Source: Saprospiraceae bacterium
Lineage (GTDB): Bacteria > Bacteroidota > Bacteroidia > Chitinophagales > Saprospiraceae
Reading direction: 5' to 3'
Assembly (NCBI GenBank): GCA_026986005.1
Contig: JALSPK010000172.1
Span: 1-64,000 of the forward strand
DNA length: 64,000 bases
In this document: one piece after another, positions 9,494 to 18,566 of the stretch
Layout: each line of letters opens with the position of its first letter
How positions within the stretch are numbered: the first letter of the stretch is position 1
The notes under the pieces: model-generated
What the model was told of the DNA's origin: nothing
The model's input: only the letters and a program-made list of their open reading frames with translations
The model's database searches: none
Translations under genes and position numbers: made by a program

Positions 9494-9509
9494 TGTTCCA
9501 CGTGAAACA
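9494..9509. promoter_or_regulatory. Second parS site (one mismatch)
   Basis: TGTTCCACGTGAAACA differs from canonical parS at one base and lies 23 bases after the end of the first core. Closely spaced parS pairs are usual near chromosome origins. The rest of the gap to pepD (9510-9810) is AT-rich with no gene recognised. Confidence 0.88.
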
Positions 9510-9741
9510 TAATTTTACTAATAAAATATGTAATATTTATCAATAAAATTTAAATTATAAACTTCAATATTTAAATTCGAGCTTTACAAAATTTTTAAAA
9601 TCAAAGATTTCATTTTTATAAATACTAGTTTCAAACCCGAGCATAACAAAGAGCTGATCATAGCAATACATGAATAACTTAAAAAACATTTTAACTTTAT
9701 GAACAAATACAATATTATAAACAGACACTATTAAATATTAA

Positions 9742-9779
9742 AACGTCAGAATAATAATTCATCTTTATTATCTGACGTT
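9742..9779. terminator. Terminator hairpin after pepD
   Basis: AACGTCAGA(A)TAATAA pairs with TTATTATCTGACGTT, a stem of about 15 pairs with one bulge. It is positioned to end the minus-strand pepD transcript. Confidence 0.6.
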
Positions 9780-9810
9780 CTAATTAAAAGTTTTTATAAA
9801 AAATAATTTT

Positions 9811-11274
9811 TTATTTATAAACAGGTATATTAGCTAAGGTATCTTTTAATAATTTCCAAAATTTTTGAACAGATGAAATCTGAACTTTCTCGTCTGGAGA
9901 ATGTGGTCCTCTAATGTTTGGTCCAAAAGATATCATATCACAATCAGGATATTTTTCTTTTATTAATCCACACTCCAATCCTGCATGACAAGCAGTAATA
10001 TGTGGGTCTTCTCCAAAATTATTTTTATATATCTCTTTCATTACTTTATTAATACTAGCATTTACATCAGGTTGCCAGCCGGGATAGCCACCCTCTAATG
10101 AAACAGAATATCCTGCTAATAAAAAAGTACTTTTTATTGTATAAGCCAAATCAAGTTTTTCACTTTCTATTGAACTGCGACTAAGATTTTCAATTCTAAT
10201 CTCTCCACCACCAATTTTAACTCTAGCCAAATTATTAGAAGTTTGAGTCAGTCCTTTTACATCAGGTGACATTCTATATACCCCGTTCCAACAAGAATAA
10301 ATGGAATTCAATAAATTCGTTACTGCTTCTCCTCTCATAACATATCCTTCTAAATCTATTAAAGATAAATCAATTTTTAAATCAGGATCCGTAGTTTTAA
10401 ACTCATTTAATATTTGTGGTATTAAAGCTTTTACTAATCTTTCTAAATCATCCGCTTTAGATTTTATAACACTAATGATAGCTTTAGATTCTCTCGGAAT
10501 AGCATTTCTTAAACTACCTCCATCAATACTTGAAATTCCAATTCCAAATTCATTATTACATTGCCATAAAATTCTATTTATTATCTTATTAGCATTTCCT
10601 CTATATAAATTAATATCCATACCTGAATGACCTCCCGTCAAACCTGAAACAAATAATTCAAATCCAATTTCATTTTCTTCAATATTGTCTTCTAAATAAG
10701 TACTATCAACAACAATATCAATACCTCCGGCACATCCTATAGTCATCTCATCATCATCTTCTGAATCAAGATTAAGCATAATCTTTCCGTTTAATAATCC
10801 GGGTTTCAATTGCATAGCACCTGTCATACCCGTCTCTTCATCCATAGTAAGCAATACTTCTAAAGGCGGATGGGCAATATCTTTAGACATCAAAACTGAC
10901 ATTCCTGCAGCAACTCCAATACCATTATCTGCACCTAAGGTAGTACCTCGTGCCTTTACCCAGTCTCCATCAATATACATATCAATACCATCTTTATCAA
11001 AATCATGTGTAGAATCACTATTTTTTTGTGGCACCATATCCAAATGACCTTGCAAAATTACAGGAGTTCTATCCTCCATTCCCGGAGTTGCTGGCTTTTT
11101 GATAATAACATTTCCTATCTCATCTACAATAGTCTCTAAACCTAAACTGTGACCGAAATTTTTTGCAAACTCTATTGCACGGTGCTCTCTTTTTGAAGGT
11201 CTTGGAATTTCATTAAGATCAGCAAAATTATTCCATAAAACCTTTGGCTCTAAATTTCTAATTTCTTTACTCAT
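9811..11274 (-). CDS. pepD: Aminoacyl-histidine dipeptidase (M20 family)
   Basis: PepD is a cytosolic zinc dipeptidase of broad specificity (Xaa-His and others). The 487-residue length is typical of the family. Metal-site motifs are GHLDMVP (His77, Asp79), LGADNGIG (bridging Asp116) and MDEETGMTGA (catalytic and metal Glu146/Glu147). A dimerisation insert occupies the middle, and HAGLECG near the C-terminus supplies a further ligand. The gene is monocistronic, with the terminator at 9742-9779 downstream and the origin-like AT-rich gap upstream. Confidence 0.96.
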   Translation of the reverse strand: MSKEIRNLEPKVLWNNFADLNEIPRPSKREHRAIEFAKNFGHSLGLETIVDEIGNVIIKKPATPGMEDRTPVILQGHLDMVPQKNSDSTHDFDKDGIDMYIDGDWVKARGTTLGADNGIGVAAGMSVLMSKDIAHPPLEVLLTMDEETGMTGAMQLKPGLLNGKIMLNLDSEDDDEMTIGCAGGIDIVVDSTYLEDNIEENEIGFELFVSGLTGGHSGMDINLYRGNANKIINRILWQCNNEFGIGISSIDGGSLRNAIPRESKAIISVIKSKADDLERLVKALIPQILNEFKTTDPDLKIDLSLIDLEGYVMRGEAVTNLLNSIYSCWNGVYRMSPDVKGLTQTSNNLARVKIGGGEIRIENLSRSSIESEKLDLAYTIKSTFLLAGYSVSLEGGYPGWQPDVNASINKVMKEIYKNNFGEDPHITACHAGLECGLIKEKYPDCDMISFGPNIRGPHSPDEKVQISSVQKFWKLLKDTLANIPVYK

Positions 11275-11456
11275 TTCTTATTTTTTTTATCTCAGTTATA
11301 TGAGATTATTTATTTAAATTATTTAAGTTTGCTAATGTACAATTTTTATATTTTAAATAATAGCTTTAGTACAAAAAAAGATATAATTTATTCTTTTTAA
11401 CATTCTTTATTATTATATATTATTTTAAAATAAAAAAAGAACTCTCATTATTATAT

Positions 11457-11748
11457 GTGTTAATTTGTTTAAAAATAATTTACAAATTATTTTTATTAAC
11501 TAATTTTAAAAGTTATTAATATTTGGTTTTTATTAATTTTTAGTGTGTTATAATAGTTTTAAACATAATGTTGATAACTTAAATGTTAATAATTTGTATA
11601 TAAAAGATTGTTAATAATTATATTTATAAATTATATATATGTTTATTTTAATTATGTTATTAACAGTTTTTATTATATAAATTTAAAATATTAATATAGA
11701 TGTTAATAATTTATATTTTATTAACATTATAATCACAACTTGTTAACA
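11457..11748. other. Candidate replication origin (DnaA-box-like cluster)
   Basis: The 750-base gap 11275-12023 has no gene and is extremely AT-rich. The 9-mer TTATTAACA occurs five times on either strand (11584-11592, 11609-11617, 11657-11665, 11701-11709, 11718-11726). TTATCAACA occurs at 11569-11577, and partial copies flank these. TTATCAACA is one base from the DnaA box TTATCCACA, and TTATTAACA is two bases away. Two parS sites lie 2 kb away, as expected near oriC. dnaA is not adjacent. The assignment is an inference. Confidence 0.45.
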
Positions 11749-11875
11749 TCTGTTTAAAAATTACTTTTAGTAATATAGTGTATTCAATATAGATTTTATT
11801 AAAAATTTTAATTATGAATATTTGTGAATGTATGATATTAATTTAAAAAAGCATCAAAATATCTAAAATATTTAA

Positions 11876-11951
11876 AGTCTGTCTATAAAGTGTTTGATAT
11901 TTAAAAAATAAAGAATATTTTTTAATTTTAATGACTTTATAGACAGACATT
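11876..11951. mobile_element. MITE-like element, 76 bp
   Basis: The ends GTCTGTCTATAAAGT and ACTTTATAGACAGAC are perfect 15-base inverted repeats around a short AT-rich centre. The element belongs to the same family as those at 23049, 39471, 59883 and 60049 and the end at 17739. Confidence 0.75.
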
Positions 11952-11988
11952 ATTTTTTTATAAAAATTCAATTTTATAAGACATGAAT

Positions 11989-12019
11989 AAGAGAAGCTAT
12001 TTTGATACAGCTCCTCTTT
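11989..12019 (-). terminator. Terminator hairpin after the TonB-like gene
   Basis: AAGAG-AGCT pairs with AGCT-CTCTT across one mismatch, with a 10-base loop. It lies just after the stop codon of the minus-strand TonB-like gene. Confidence 0.5.
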
Positions 12020-12023
12020 TGTT

Positions 12024-12722
12024 TTATTTTACATCAAAAATAAAAGTAAACTTTCCGTATTGAATTTTAGGAGCAGTATAATCAGATTCAAATTTATATC
12101 TCAGAATCATTTTCAAAGCTTTTATCAATAAATCACGATCTGTAATCGTACTTTCTTTTTTGTTAATGGCTGCTCCAGAGACTTTTCCTCCACGATTGAT
12201 AGCAATATTTAAGGCTATTCTTCCGTTTTGTTCCGCTATTTTTTTGATTGGAGCATGATAAATAACTTTCCTTCCAAATATACCTTCACCATCAAAATCT
12301 AAAGAACCAAGAGCTGTTCCTGTCAGCATTTTTCCTTCAGTACCATCACCTTCTTTTTCTGAATTTTCATTTTTATCAATATCAGATATATTTTTTGATA
12401 TTTTAACTTTTTTATTATTTACAACAATATCACTTTTTAATTCTTCCAATGGTTCAACTTTTATTACTTTATTTTCAATTGCTCTTGCAGTAGGTTTTTT
12501 AAGGAAAATATTTTCACTGTTTTTCATAGTTGATCCTTTGCCGGAAGATTTATTTGTATTAGTAAACTGAATTTCAATAAAAGTCATTTCATCAAAATCA
12601 TTTGATTTGTTTATTTTATTAACAGTATAGTAAGTAGTCATTGCTGCAATGATGATAGAGATGTGAAATAAAACAGACAGACCAAAAATTCTTTTTTTCA
12701 ATAATATTTCCTTTGCATTCAT
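12024..12722 (-). CDS. TonB-like energy transducer
   Basis: TonB proteins carry inner-membrane proton-motive energy to outer-membrane transporters such as SusC. This one has a single N-terminal membrane anchor (FGLSVLFHISIIIAAMTTYY), a charged linker of about 120 residues, and a C-terminal domain with GRIALNIAINRGGKVSGAAI, the usual TonB C-terminal beta-alpha-beta pattern. I chose the ATG at 12722 (MNAKEILLKKR) because it gives a normal short cytoplasmic tail; an in-frame ATG at 12749 adds nine residues. No exbB or exbD is adjacent. It may instead be an AgmX/PglI-type TonB paralogue. Confidence 0.75.
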   Translation of the reverse strand: MNAKEILLKKRIFGLSVLFHISIIIAAMTTYYTVNKINKSNDFDEMTFIEIQFTNTNKSSGKGSTMKNSENIFLKKPTARAIENKVIKVEPLEELKSDIVVNNKKVKISKNISDIDKNENSEKEGDGTEGKMLTGTALGSLDFDGEGIFGRKVIYHAPIKKIAEQNGRIALNIAINRGGKVSGAAINKKESTITDRDLLIKALKMILRYKFESDYTAPKIQYGKFTFIFDVK

Positions 12723-12913
12723 AATTGTAAATTTTATTTTATAATACATGTTTGACGTATATATGTCGATAAAGTTAAACTTGGATATATTAAGGTTTTC
12801 ATAAAGTTTTATAGAAAATGTTAAAAAATGTTAATTTTTTTTTACTTTTATAAAATGGATTTAAAAAAAATATTCAAGTAGAATGTTTTTTATATAGGGT
12901 AAAGTAGATTTAA

Positions 12914-13462
12914 TTGGATTGGATAAAAGAAATAAAAAGAAACGATAATAAAGCACTTAAGCTTTTTTATAAAACCTACAGAAAAGATGTGCTCTTGTGG
13001 TTGGGGAAGAATTATAATATAGATATGGAAACAGGAGCTGATATATTTCAACAATCAATTGTTTTGTTTTATGATAAAGTAATTCAGAATAAACTAACAG
13101 ATGAGAATGCAAATGTCAAAACATATATATATGGTATTTGTAAAAATAAAGCATTGACACAATTAAGAAAAGACAAAAAAGAAAATTCATTTAAAAAAGA
13201 ATATTCAAGAATGATTAGTACTAAGGAAAATAACGAAAATGATTTTTTAGAAAAAAAAAATGAAACATTAAGTGAAGCTTTAGATAAAATAGGAAATCCA
13301 TGTAAAAAAATATTGGAATTATTTTATTATAAGATGTATAATATAGAGGAAATAAGTACTGTTTTGGGATATAAAAATGCAAATACTACAAAAACACAAA
13401 AATATAAGTGTATTAAAAGGTTACAATTAATGGTTTTAGCAATATATAGGAAAAAGATATAA
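12914..13462 (+). CDS. ECF-type RNA polymerase sigma factor
   Basis: This 182-residue sigma-70 family protein directs RNA polymerase to an unknown regulon. Region 2 covers about residues 14-85 (FQQSIVLFYDKVIQNK, then TYIYGICKNKALTQLRK). Region 4 covers about 120-175, with a helix-turn-helix around YNIEEISTVLGYKNANTTKT. The start is a TTG at 12914, with an in-frame TAA immediately before it; the next ATG would remove most of region 2. It is the first gene of an operon with the membrane TPR protein, two bases downstream, which is the likely anti-sigma factor. Confidence 0.88.
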   Translation: MDWIKEIKRNDNKALKLFYKTYRKDVLLWLGKNYNIDMETGADIFQQSIVLFYDKVIQNKLTDENANVKTYIYGICKNKALTQLRKDKKENSFKKEYSRMISTKENNENDFLEKKNETLSEALDKIGNPCKKILELFYYKMYNIEEISTVLGYKNANTTKTQKYKCIKRLQLMVLAIYRKKI

Positions 13463-13464
13463 TT

Positions 13465-14199
13465 ATGAATAATGAAAGTATAGATCTTGTTTTTATTGAT
13501 GATTATTTGAAGAATGAGTTAAATAATGAGGAAATAAATAATTTTGAGGAAAGGTTAAAATATGATTCAGATTTTAAAGAGTTGTATTTATTTATAAAAT
13601 CTTTGAAAGAAAGTGTTAGAAAAAATGTTCTCAAAGATAAAATAAGCCTTTTAAAAGAATATGAACTTAGCTTGCAAAAACAAAAATTAAACAGAAACAA
13701 AAGTAATAATTTAAGGGTATTATTTGCGGTATCTTCGATAGCTGCTGTATTTCTTCTATTGCTCTTTTTTGTCCCTGATATGATGTATTTTAAGAATAAT
13801 AATCAAATATCTTTGGAACATTTTGAGCCTTATCCTGCTCATATTTTGAAAAGAGGCAATCAAGATAATATTTCTAAGTTAAAAGAAAAAGCATATACTT
13901 TATATGCTATAGCAGATTATAAAAAAGCTTCCCCCCTTCTTGCAGAATTATGTGATTCCGGAGATAAGGAGAGTTGTTTTTATGCTGGAGTTGCATTATT
14001 GGGAGATGGAGAATTTGAGAAAGCATTAACCTTTTTTGAAATGAAAGGCTTGAATATTAATAATAATATTTTATACTGGTACAAAGGACTTTGCTTTTGG
14101 AATAAAGGTAAAAAGGTAAAAGCAAAAGCTATTTGGAAAGAGATTGACAATAAAAGTATTTACAAAAATAAAATTGAAAAAATATTAAACCATGGATAG
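13465..14199 (+). CDS. Membrane-anchored TPR protein, probable anti-sigma factor
   Basis: This 244-residue protein has a cytoplasmic N-terminal part of about 80 residues opening with IDDYLKNELNNEEINNFEERL. That is the short helix pattern seen at the start of many Bacteroidota anti-sigma proteins. One membrane span (about 84-106) follows, then a periplasmic region with TPR-like helices (LYAIADYKKASPLLAELCDSG, GDGEFEKALTFFEMKGL). It follows the sigma gene by two bases and overlaps the next gene by eight. Sigma binding is inferred from order and topology, not from a conserved zinc motif, which is absent. Confidence 0.65.
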   Translation: MNNESIDLVFIDDYLKNELNNEEINNFEERLKYDSDFKELYLFIKSLKESVRKNVLKDKISLLKEYELSLQKQKLNRNKSNNLRVLFAVSSIAAVFLLLLFFVPDMMYFKNNNQISLEHFEPYPAHILKRGNQDNISKLKEKAYTLYAIADYKKASPLLAELCDSGDKESCFYAGVALLGDGEFEKALTFFEMKGLNINNNILYWYKGLCFWNKGKKVKAKAIWKEIDNKSIYKNKIEKILNHG

Positions 14200-14755
14200 C
14201 ACAAAGATATCACAGAATACAGAATGTGATCCAGGTACTCTACTTATTGATCAACAAATTGTTTTAGGTACTATCGTTGCAAAAGCTCTTTCAAACGAGT
14301 TTGGATTAGTGAATTTAAATGGTGAAAACATTGCTTATTTTAATTACAATGGTATATATTCCAATTTCAATTTTGGTGATATGTTGTTTTTCTTTCTAAC
14401 AAAAAAATCAAATGTTGTTATTAATTTAGGAAATGTCATAAAACAATATCCTTCTGGAGTAGATAAACTTGCTTTTAATTTGCATACACCAAAAAAATCT
14501 CTTTCAAAAGATAGTGGACCCCAAAAAAAAGGGACAAAACCTAATTTACCTCCGGCATCCAAACCTCTAAATTATTTCGGATCTGCTTCAGAATTCACAT
14601 ACATTTTTAATGATTGTGGTGATATACTGGTAATGGAAGCAAATAGTAATATGACTTTAGCTTGGGAAAGATGTACTTTATCAGTAGTAAGTAGTAGCAG
14701 TATTCCTATTGTCTATGGTTATGCCGGAATTGATTCTGCTGTATGGATACCTTAA
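14192..14755 (+). CDS. Orphan protein in the sigma / CHAT locus
   Basis: This 187-residue protein matches no family that I recognise. It has no signal peptide or membrane span. The N-terminal 95 residues look beta-rich, a Lys/Pro/Ser-rich linker (about 97-123) follows, then a C-terminal part with a few Cys residues (NDCGD, WERCTL). Its start codon lies inside the last codons of the upstream gene, so translation is probably coupled. From position it could be a substrate or partner of the CHAT protein facing it. Confidence 0.7.
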   Translation: MDSTKISQNTECDPGTLLIDQQIVLGTIVAKALSNEFGLVNLNGENIAYFNYNGIYSNFNFGDMLFFFLTKKSNVVINLGNVIKQYPSGVDKLAFNLHTPKKSLSKDSGPQKKGTKPNLPPASKPLNYFGSASEFTYIFNDCGDILVMEANSNMTLAWERCTLSVVSSSSIPIVYGYAGIDSAVWIP

Positions 14756-14784
14756 TTCAGAACGATAGACCCAATCTGAATTAA
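14752..14784. terminator. Bidirectional terminator between convergent genes
   Basis: TTAATTCAGA and TCTGAATTAA form a perfect 10-pair stem around a 13-base loop. It starts at the stop codon of the 187-residue orphan and separates it from the convergent CHAT gene. Confidence 0.55.
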
Positions 14785-14853
14785 GCTAATCCCGTAATCA
14801 ACATATTTATGTTTTTTTGCTCTGCTACCCTCTGACTATCTATTTCACTGAAA

Positions 14854-17637
14854 CTATTTATAAAGTACCAAATTACCGATAAGGGACATTTTTGCTGAAT
14901 TATATTTTATTGAATTCAGATACTTTAACTTTGATTGTCTTAAAGCTTTTGAATAACTAATACTCTTATTCTTACTAATTATCGAGTAGAAGTTTCTAAA
15001 TATCTTTTTTGAGGCTTCATCATCTAATTCCCAAAGAGAAGAAATAATTTTTTTTGCGCCGCTGGCATAAAAAGCCCTACTTACGCTATACATTGATTCG
15101 TGACCAATAAGTTTACCGTTAGCAGTTTCACAAGCGCTTAACACAAGCAAATCAGGACGAATTCTATATTTCATTAATTCATGAGGATAGAGCTCGGATA
15201 TTTTTTTATATTTTCTAAAATAAATTTTACTTTTAAATCTTGAGTTTTGATCTGATTTACCATGTAAAGCGAGATGAACAATAGAAAAATCATGGGCGTA
15301 TTTAATAAAATTCTCCTTTGTTGCATTGTAACCTGTAAAACATTTACTATCGTTTTTATATATATTCTTTATTGCTTTTGCTTCTATAAAAGAACCCGGA
15401 ATTTCCGATAAGTCGTCTTCCGCATCTCCTAAAATTGTATTTGAATCAGAGTGAGCAAAAACTAAAACTTTATTGTTTTTTGATTGATATTTTTTTGATA
15501 AAAGCAAATTATCAATAGAATATCCATAGGAAATATCAAATTTATTTAATAATATTCCTTCATTAGTTGTGCCAAGTAGCTCAAAAGGAACTTTACAAAG
15601 ATTCTCATCCGGAATAATCACAATAGATTCAATGTTTTCTCTTTCATATTTGTCGATAAAAAACAATAATTTATTATATAGTTTTAATTCTAAGTTTTTG
15701 ACTCTAGAGGTATCTTTTGAGTATGAAGAATAGAGGTAGTACAAACTATCGCATTGGGAATTCAACTCTTGTATATCTGTTATTTGAATTACATTCGAAG
15801 AAAGACCATCTGAAATAAAAATATAACCTAAATCATTTGGACTAATATTATCAGGAATAAAATAATCAATAATGATACATTTGTTTTTAGTACAGTAGTT
15901 TTCGATTTTATCAAGTAGATTATTAGTTTCTCCCGTTTTGTAATTGATAGTTTTCCTTTTACTATAAAATTCTAAATTTTTAAGTGTCCGGTTTAAATTA
16001 TAGTTTAAAGAATCTTTTTTTCCATTTTTTTCTTCAATATTGTACTTTATTTCGTCAACTTTTCTTTTTAACATGAATATTGAGTCGTTAGTACCAAGGT
16101 TAGAGTTATTTAATAGGCGTTCCCTGAGTAGTGCTTTGCCTTTGTACTCATTAAAAACACCAACTATTTCATTTAAGTACTTCCTTTTATTTGATTTTGA
16201 ATATATATTTGAATAAAAAGTCAGTTTTTCATAATAATAATTGTCAAGATCAGATTGATTTGAATTAATAACATCATCATCAAAATGATTGTACGAATAT
16301 ATAATTAAGCTGTCGGTTAAACTATATAGTTTTATCGCTGAAAGCTTGTCTTTTGCATTATTTGTGTCTTTGTATTTATAAGAATATGTTTTCAATAATC
16401 CTGATAAAAAATTAATAGACCTTGGGTCACTTGAAAGTACACTAAAAGAAATACAGCTAGTATCAAAATGCGCATAAATTGCTTTTTTCCCATATTCAAT
16501 AGCTTTATCATATTTTTTTAAACGCCTCAGCACATCGCTATAAAATAAGCATGTTTCTGCATAAAAATACTTGGCATTTAGATTATTAGATTCATATAGT
16601 TTGATTGCTTTTAGATAATTATTTTTCGCCTCTATAAGTTTGTTATGATTTTCGTCAATAGTTGCTTTTAACTTATATGTCAAAGCTATTGTATTAATAT
16701 CACTCGGTTCTATACTATACAATGTGTCTATATATTTATAGCACAATTCTATGGAGTCCATTGCTGTTAATACGTTAATAATACCAACATATAAATTCTT
16801 CTTGACTTTTAGATTGTTATTATTCAAGTATGAGATAGATTTTTTATTGTCTTCAACAGATTGTTTAAACAAATTATATTGATACTCAATGTCAGCTTTC
16901 AAACCATAAGTTAAAGAGAGTCCAGTTGAATCAATATTTTCGTATTGTTCCAATTCCTTTATCGCTAGATTAACATAAGTTAAACTAAGAGAATGGTTTA
17001 GTAGTTTTTTATGAATGTTGGCTTGGATATAATAATTGGAATACATCATTTCATGGTCAACGAAGTCTTTATCAAAAAGATTTTCTTGCTTTTTTAAATA
17101 AAATCTAGCGCTATCCAATTTGCCACCAAAATAAAAATGCGCAATACTCATATCCTTGTAACAGTATAGCAGTTCTTTGCACAAATGCTTACTGCCTTTA
17201 TTATAAATACTAATAGCTTTATTTATATACAGAATAGCAGAATCAAGCTGATAATTATAAGAACAGAAAACACCTTTGGACTCCAAATACTGTGCATTTA
17301 ACAAATCGCTTTGTATTTTATTTTGTTTATACAAAGAGTCATTATATCGGATTAAAATCTTTGCTTTTTTTAAATTGTAGTTGTGGGTGTAGTGTTTTAT
17401 TAATATTGAATTGAAGTATATTTGGGTTTCAATATTTTTTTTACGATAATTAATACAAATACTATCTAAAACATTTTCATTGTTTAACAGAATTATTGAA
17501 TCAAGATATTCTAAAGTATTGTCTTTAGGGATATAAGCGCAAGAAGTAATCTTTTTAGGTGACTTTTTATTTTCACTATGGCAAGACCAAAACAAACCAA
17601 CTAAAAGCAGCAGTTTAAGCAATACTCCATTGTACAT
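14854..17637 (-). CDS. TPR-CHAT domain lipoprotein (caspase-like protease)
   Basis: CHAT domains are caspase/separase-type cysteine peptidases. This 927-residue protein begins with a lipoprotein signal whose lipobox is LFWSC (Cys19), so it should sit in the cell envelope. Helical TPR-like repeats fill about residues 50-500 and a coiled segment about 510-560. The CHAT domain occupies roughly the last 330 residues. The catalytic pair is His792 in LALHG and Cys836 in LSACETA, with AFYASGAKKIISSLWELDD following. The normal family ending is replaced by a short LIGNLVLYK tail. It faces the sigma / membrane-TPR operon. Confidence 0.9.
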   Translation of the reverse strand: MYNGVLLKLLLLVGLFWSCHSENKKSPKKITSCAYIPKDNTLEYLDSIILLNNENVLDSICINYRKKNIETQIYFNSILIKHYTHNYNLKKAKILIRYNDSLYKQNKIQSDLLNAQYLESKGVFCSYNYQLDSAILYINKAISIYNKGSKHLCKELLYCYKDMSIAHFYFGGKLDSARFYLKKQENLFDKDFVDHEMMYSNYYIQANIHKKLLNHSLSLTYVNLAIKELEQYENIDSTGLSLTYGLKADIEYQYNLFKQSVEDNKKSISYLNNNNLKVKKNLYVGIINVLTAMDSIELCYKYIDTLYSIEPSDINTIALTYKLKATIDENHNKLIEAKNNYLKAIKLYESNNLNAKYFYAETCLFYSDVLRRLKKYDKAIEYGKKAIYAHFDTSCISFSVLSSDPRSINFLSGLLKTYSYKYKDTNNAKDKLSAIKLYSLTDSLIIYSYNHFDDDVINSNQSDLDNYYYEKLTFYSNIYSKSNKRKYLNEIVGVFNEYKGKALLRERLLNNSNLGTNDSIFMLKRKVDEIKYNIEEKNGKKDSLNYNLNRTLKNLEFYSKRKTINYKTGETNNLLDKIENYCTKNKCIIIDYFIPDNISPNDLGYIFISDGLSSNVIQITDIQELNSQCDSLYYLYSSYSKDTSRVKNLELKLYNKLLFFIDKYERENIESIVIIPDENLCKVPFELLGTTNEGILLNKFDISYGYSIDNLLLSKKYQSKNNKVLVFAHSDSNTILGDAEDDLSEIPGSFIEAKAIKNIYKNDSKCFTGYNATKENFIKYAHDFSIVHLALHGKSDQNSRFKSKIYFRKYKKISELYPHELMKYRIRPDLLVLSACETANGKLIGHESMYSVSRAFYASGAKKIISSLWELDDEASKKIFRNFYSIISKNKSISYSKALRQSKLKYLNSIKYNSAKMSLIGNLVLYK

Positions 17638-17738
17638 TAAGCAATAATTTTCTATAGTTACAACAAACAGTTTGCAAAATACAAATTTATTTTAAAATCA
17701 AGTACATAAATACAATGTCTGCAAGAAAACTCAGCAAA

Positions 17739-17789
17739 TTGCAAAAAGATTTTTTTTAAATTTTGATGACTTTATGGACAGACACTATA
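17739..17789. mobile_element. MITE-like element, right end
   Basis: The segment from TTGCAAAAAGA to ATGACTTTATGGACAGACACTA matches the right third of the full element at 59883-60046. A left end is only dimly visible near 17713 (AATGTCTGCAAG). It lies in the promoter gap before the phosphoesterase gene. A possible -7 element TACTTTTG follows near 17797. Confidence 0.6.
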
Positions 17790-17831
17790 TAAATTAATGT
17801 ACTTTTGTAATCGTTAAAAACATAAAGCACT

Positions 17832-18566
17832 GTGAGAATTATACAAATAACAGATTTACATATCTATCCAAAAGACGAGATTATTGATGGTGTCAACACC
17901 AGAAACAATTTCATAAAAGTATTGGAAGATATACATAAAATAAACTATGATCTAGTGGTTTTAACAGGAGATTTGTCTATCACAGAAGGAGACGAACCTA
18001 TTTACAAATGGATAAAACAGCAGTTGAATAATAACAATATAAATAATCACTTCGTTATTGGAGGCAATCACGATGATGCAAATACATTGGCAAAAGTATT
18101 TGGTAAAAACTATTATTTAACCGACAATGAACTCTATTATTTTGTAAAACCCAACATCATATTTTTAGATACAATCAAAGGCTATTGCAGCAAAAAGCAA
18201 TTGGATTGGTTTAGACAACAGATTATTGGAATCAAGGACGAAAGCCCGATTATTTTTATGCATCATCCTCCATTTAAATCCGGTGTACCACATATGGATA
18301 AAAAATATGCCTTCCAACAAACAGATGAATTTGTTGAAATCTGTGGGTTGACCAACAATACAAAGTATGTTTTTACAGGACATTATCACAATGAGATTTC
18401 GCTAATGTATAAAAATGTTAGTATGTTTATTACTCCTTCGCTTTATTTGCAAATTGATATGTTTGAAGAGGACTTTAAGACATATCATACCGTTCCAGCC
18501 TATAGAATCATTGATATTGATGGTTCCCAACTAAAAACTACAGTTAGATATGTTTTTGATAAATGA
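17832..18566 (+). CDS. Calcineurin-like metallophosphoesterase (CpdA/GpdQ type)
   Basis: This 244-residue two-metal phosphoesterase carries all the family motifs: DLH (Asp8, His10), TGDLS, GGNHDD, MHHPPF and GHYHN. The closest well-known relatives hydrolyse 3',5'-cAMP (CpdA) or glycerophosphodiesters (GpdQ); the true substrate cannot be told from sequence. It uses a GTG start at 17832. Its 3' end overlaps the DUF3109 gene by 17 bases, so the two are translated from one message that continues into the ABC importer genes. Confidence 0.88.
   Translation: MRIIQITDLHIYPKDEIIDGVNTRNNFIKVLEDIHKINYDLVVLTGDLSITEGDEPIYKWIKQQLNNNNINNHFVIGGNHDDANTLAKVFGKNYYLTDNELYYFVKPNIIFLDTIKGYCSKKQLDWFRQQIIGIKDESPIIFMHHPPFKSGVPHMDKKYAFQQTDEFVEICGLTNNTKYVFTGHYHNEISLMYKNVSMFITPSLYLQIDMFEEDFKTYHTVPAYRIIDIDGSQLKTTVRYVFDK

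Noticed and set aside
12914-17637. Reading the sigma/CHAT locus as a type III-E CRISPR (Craspase) accessory module
   Set aside because: The CHAT protein is a predicted envelope lipoprotein, no fused Cas7-11 effector is present, and the array is 7.5 kb away with other genes between. Only the analogy in parts is kept as a finding.
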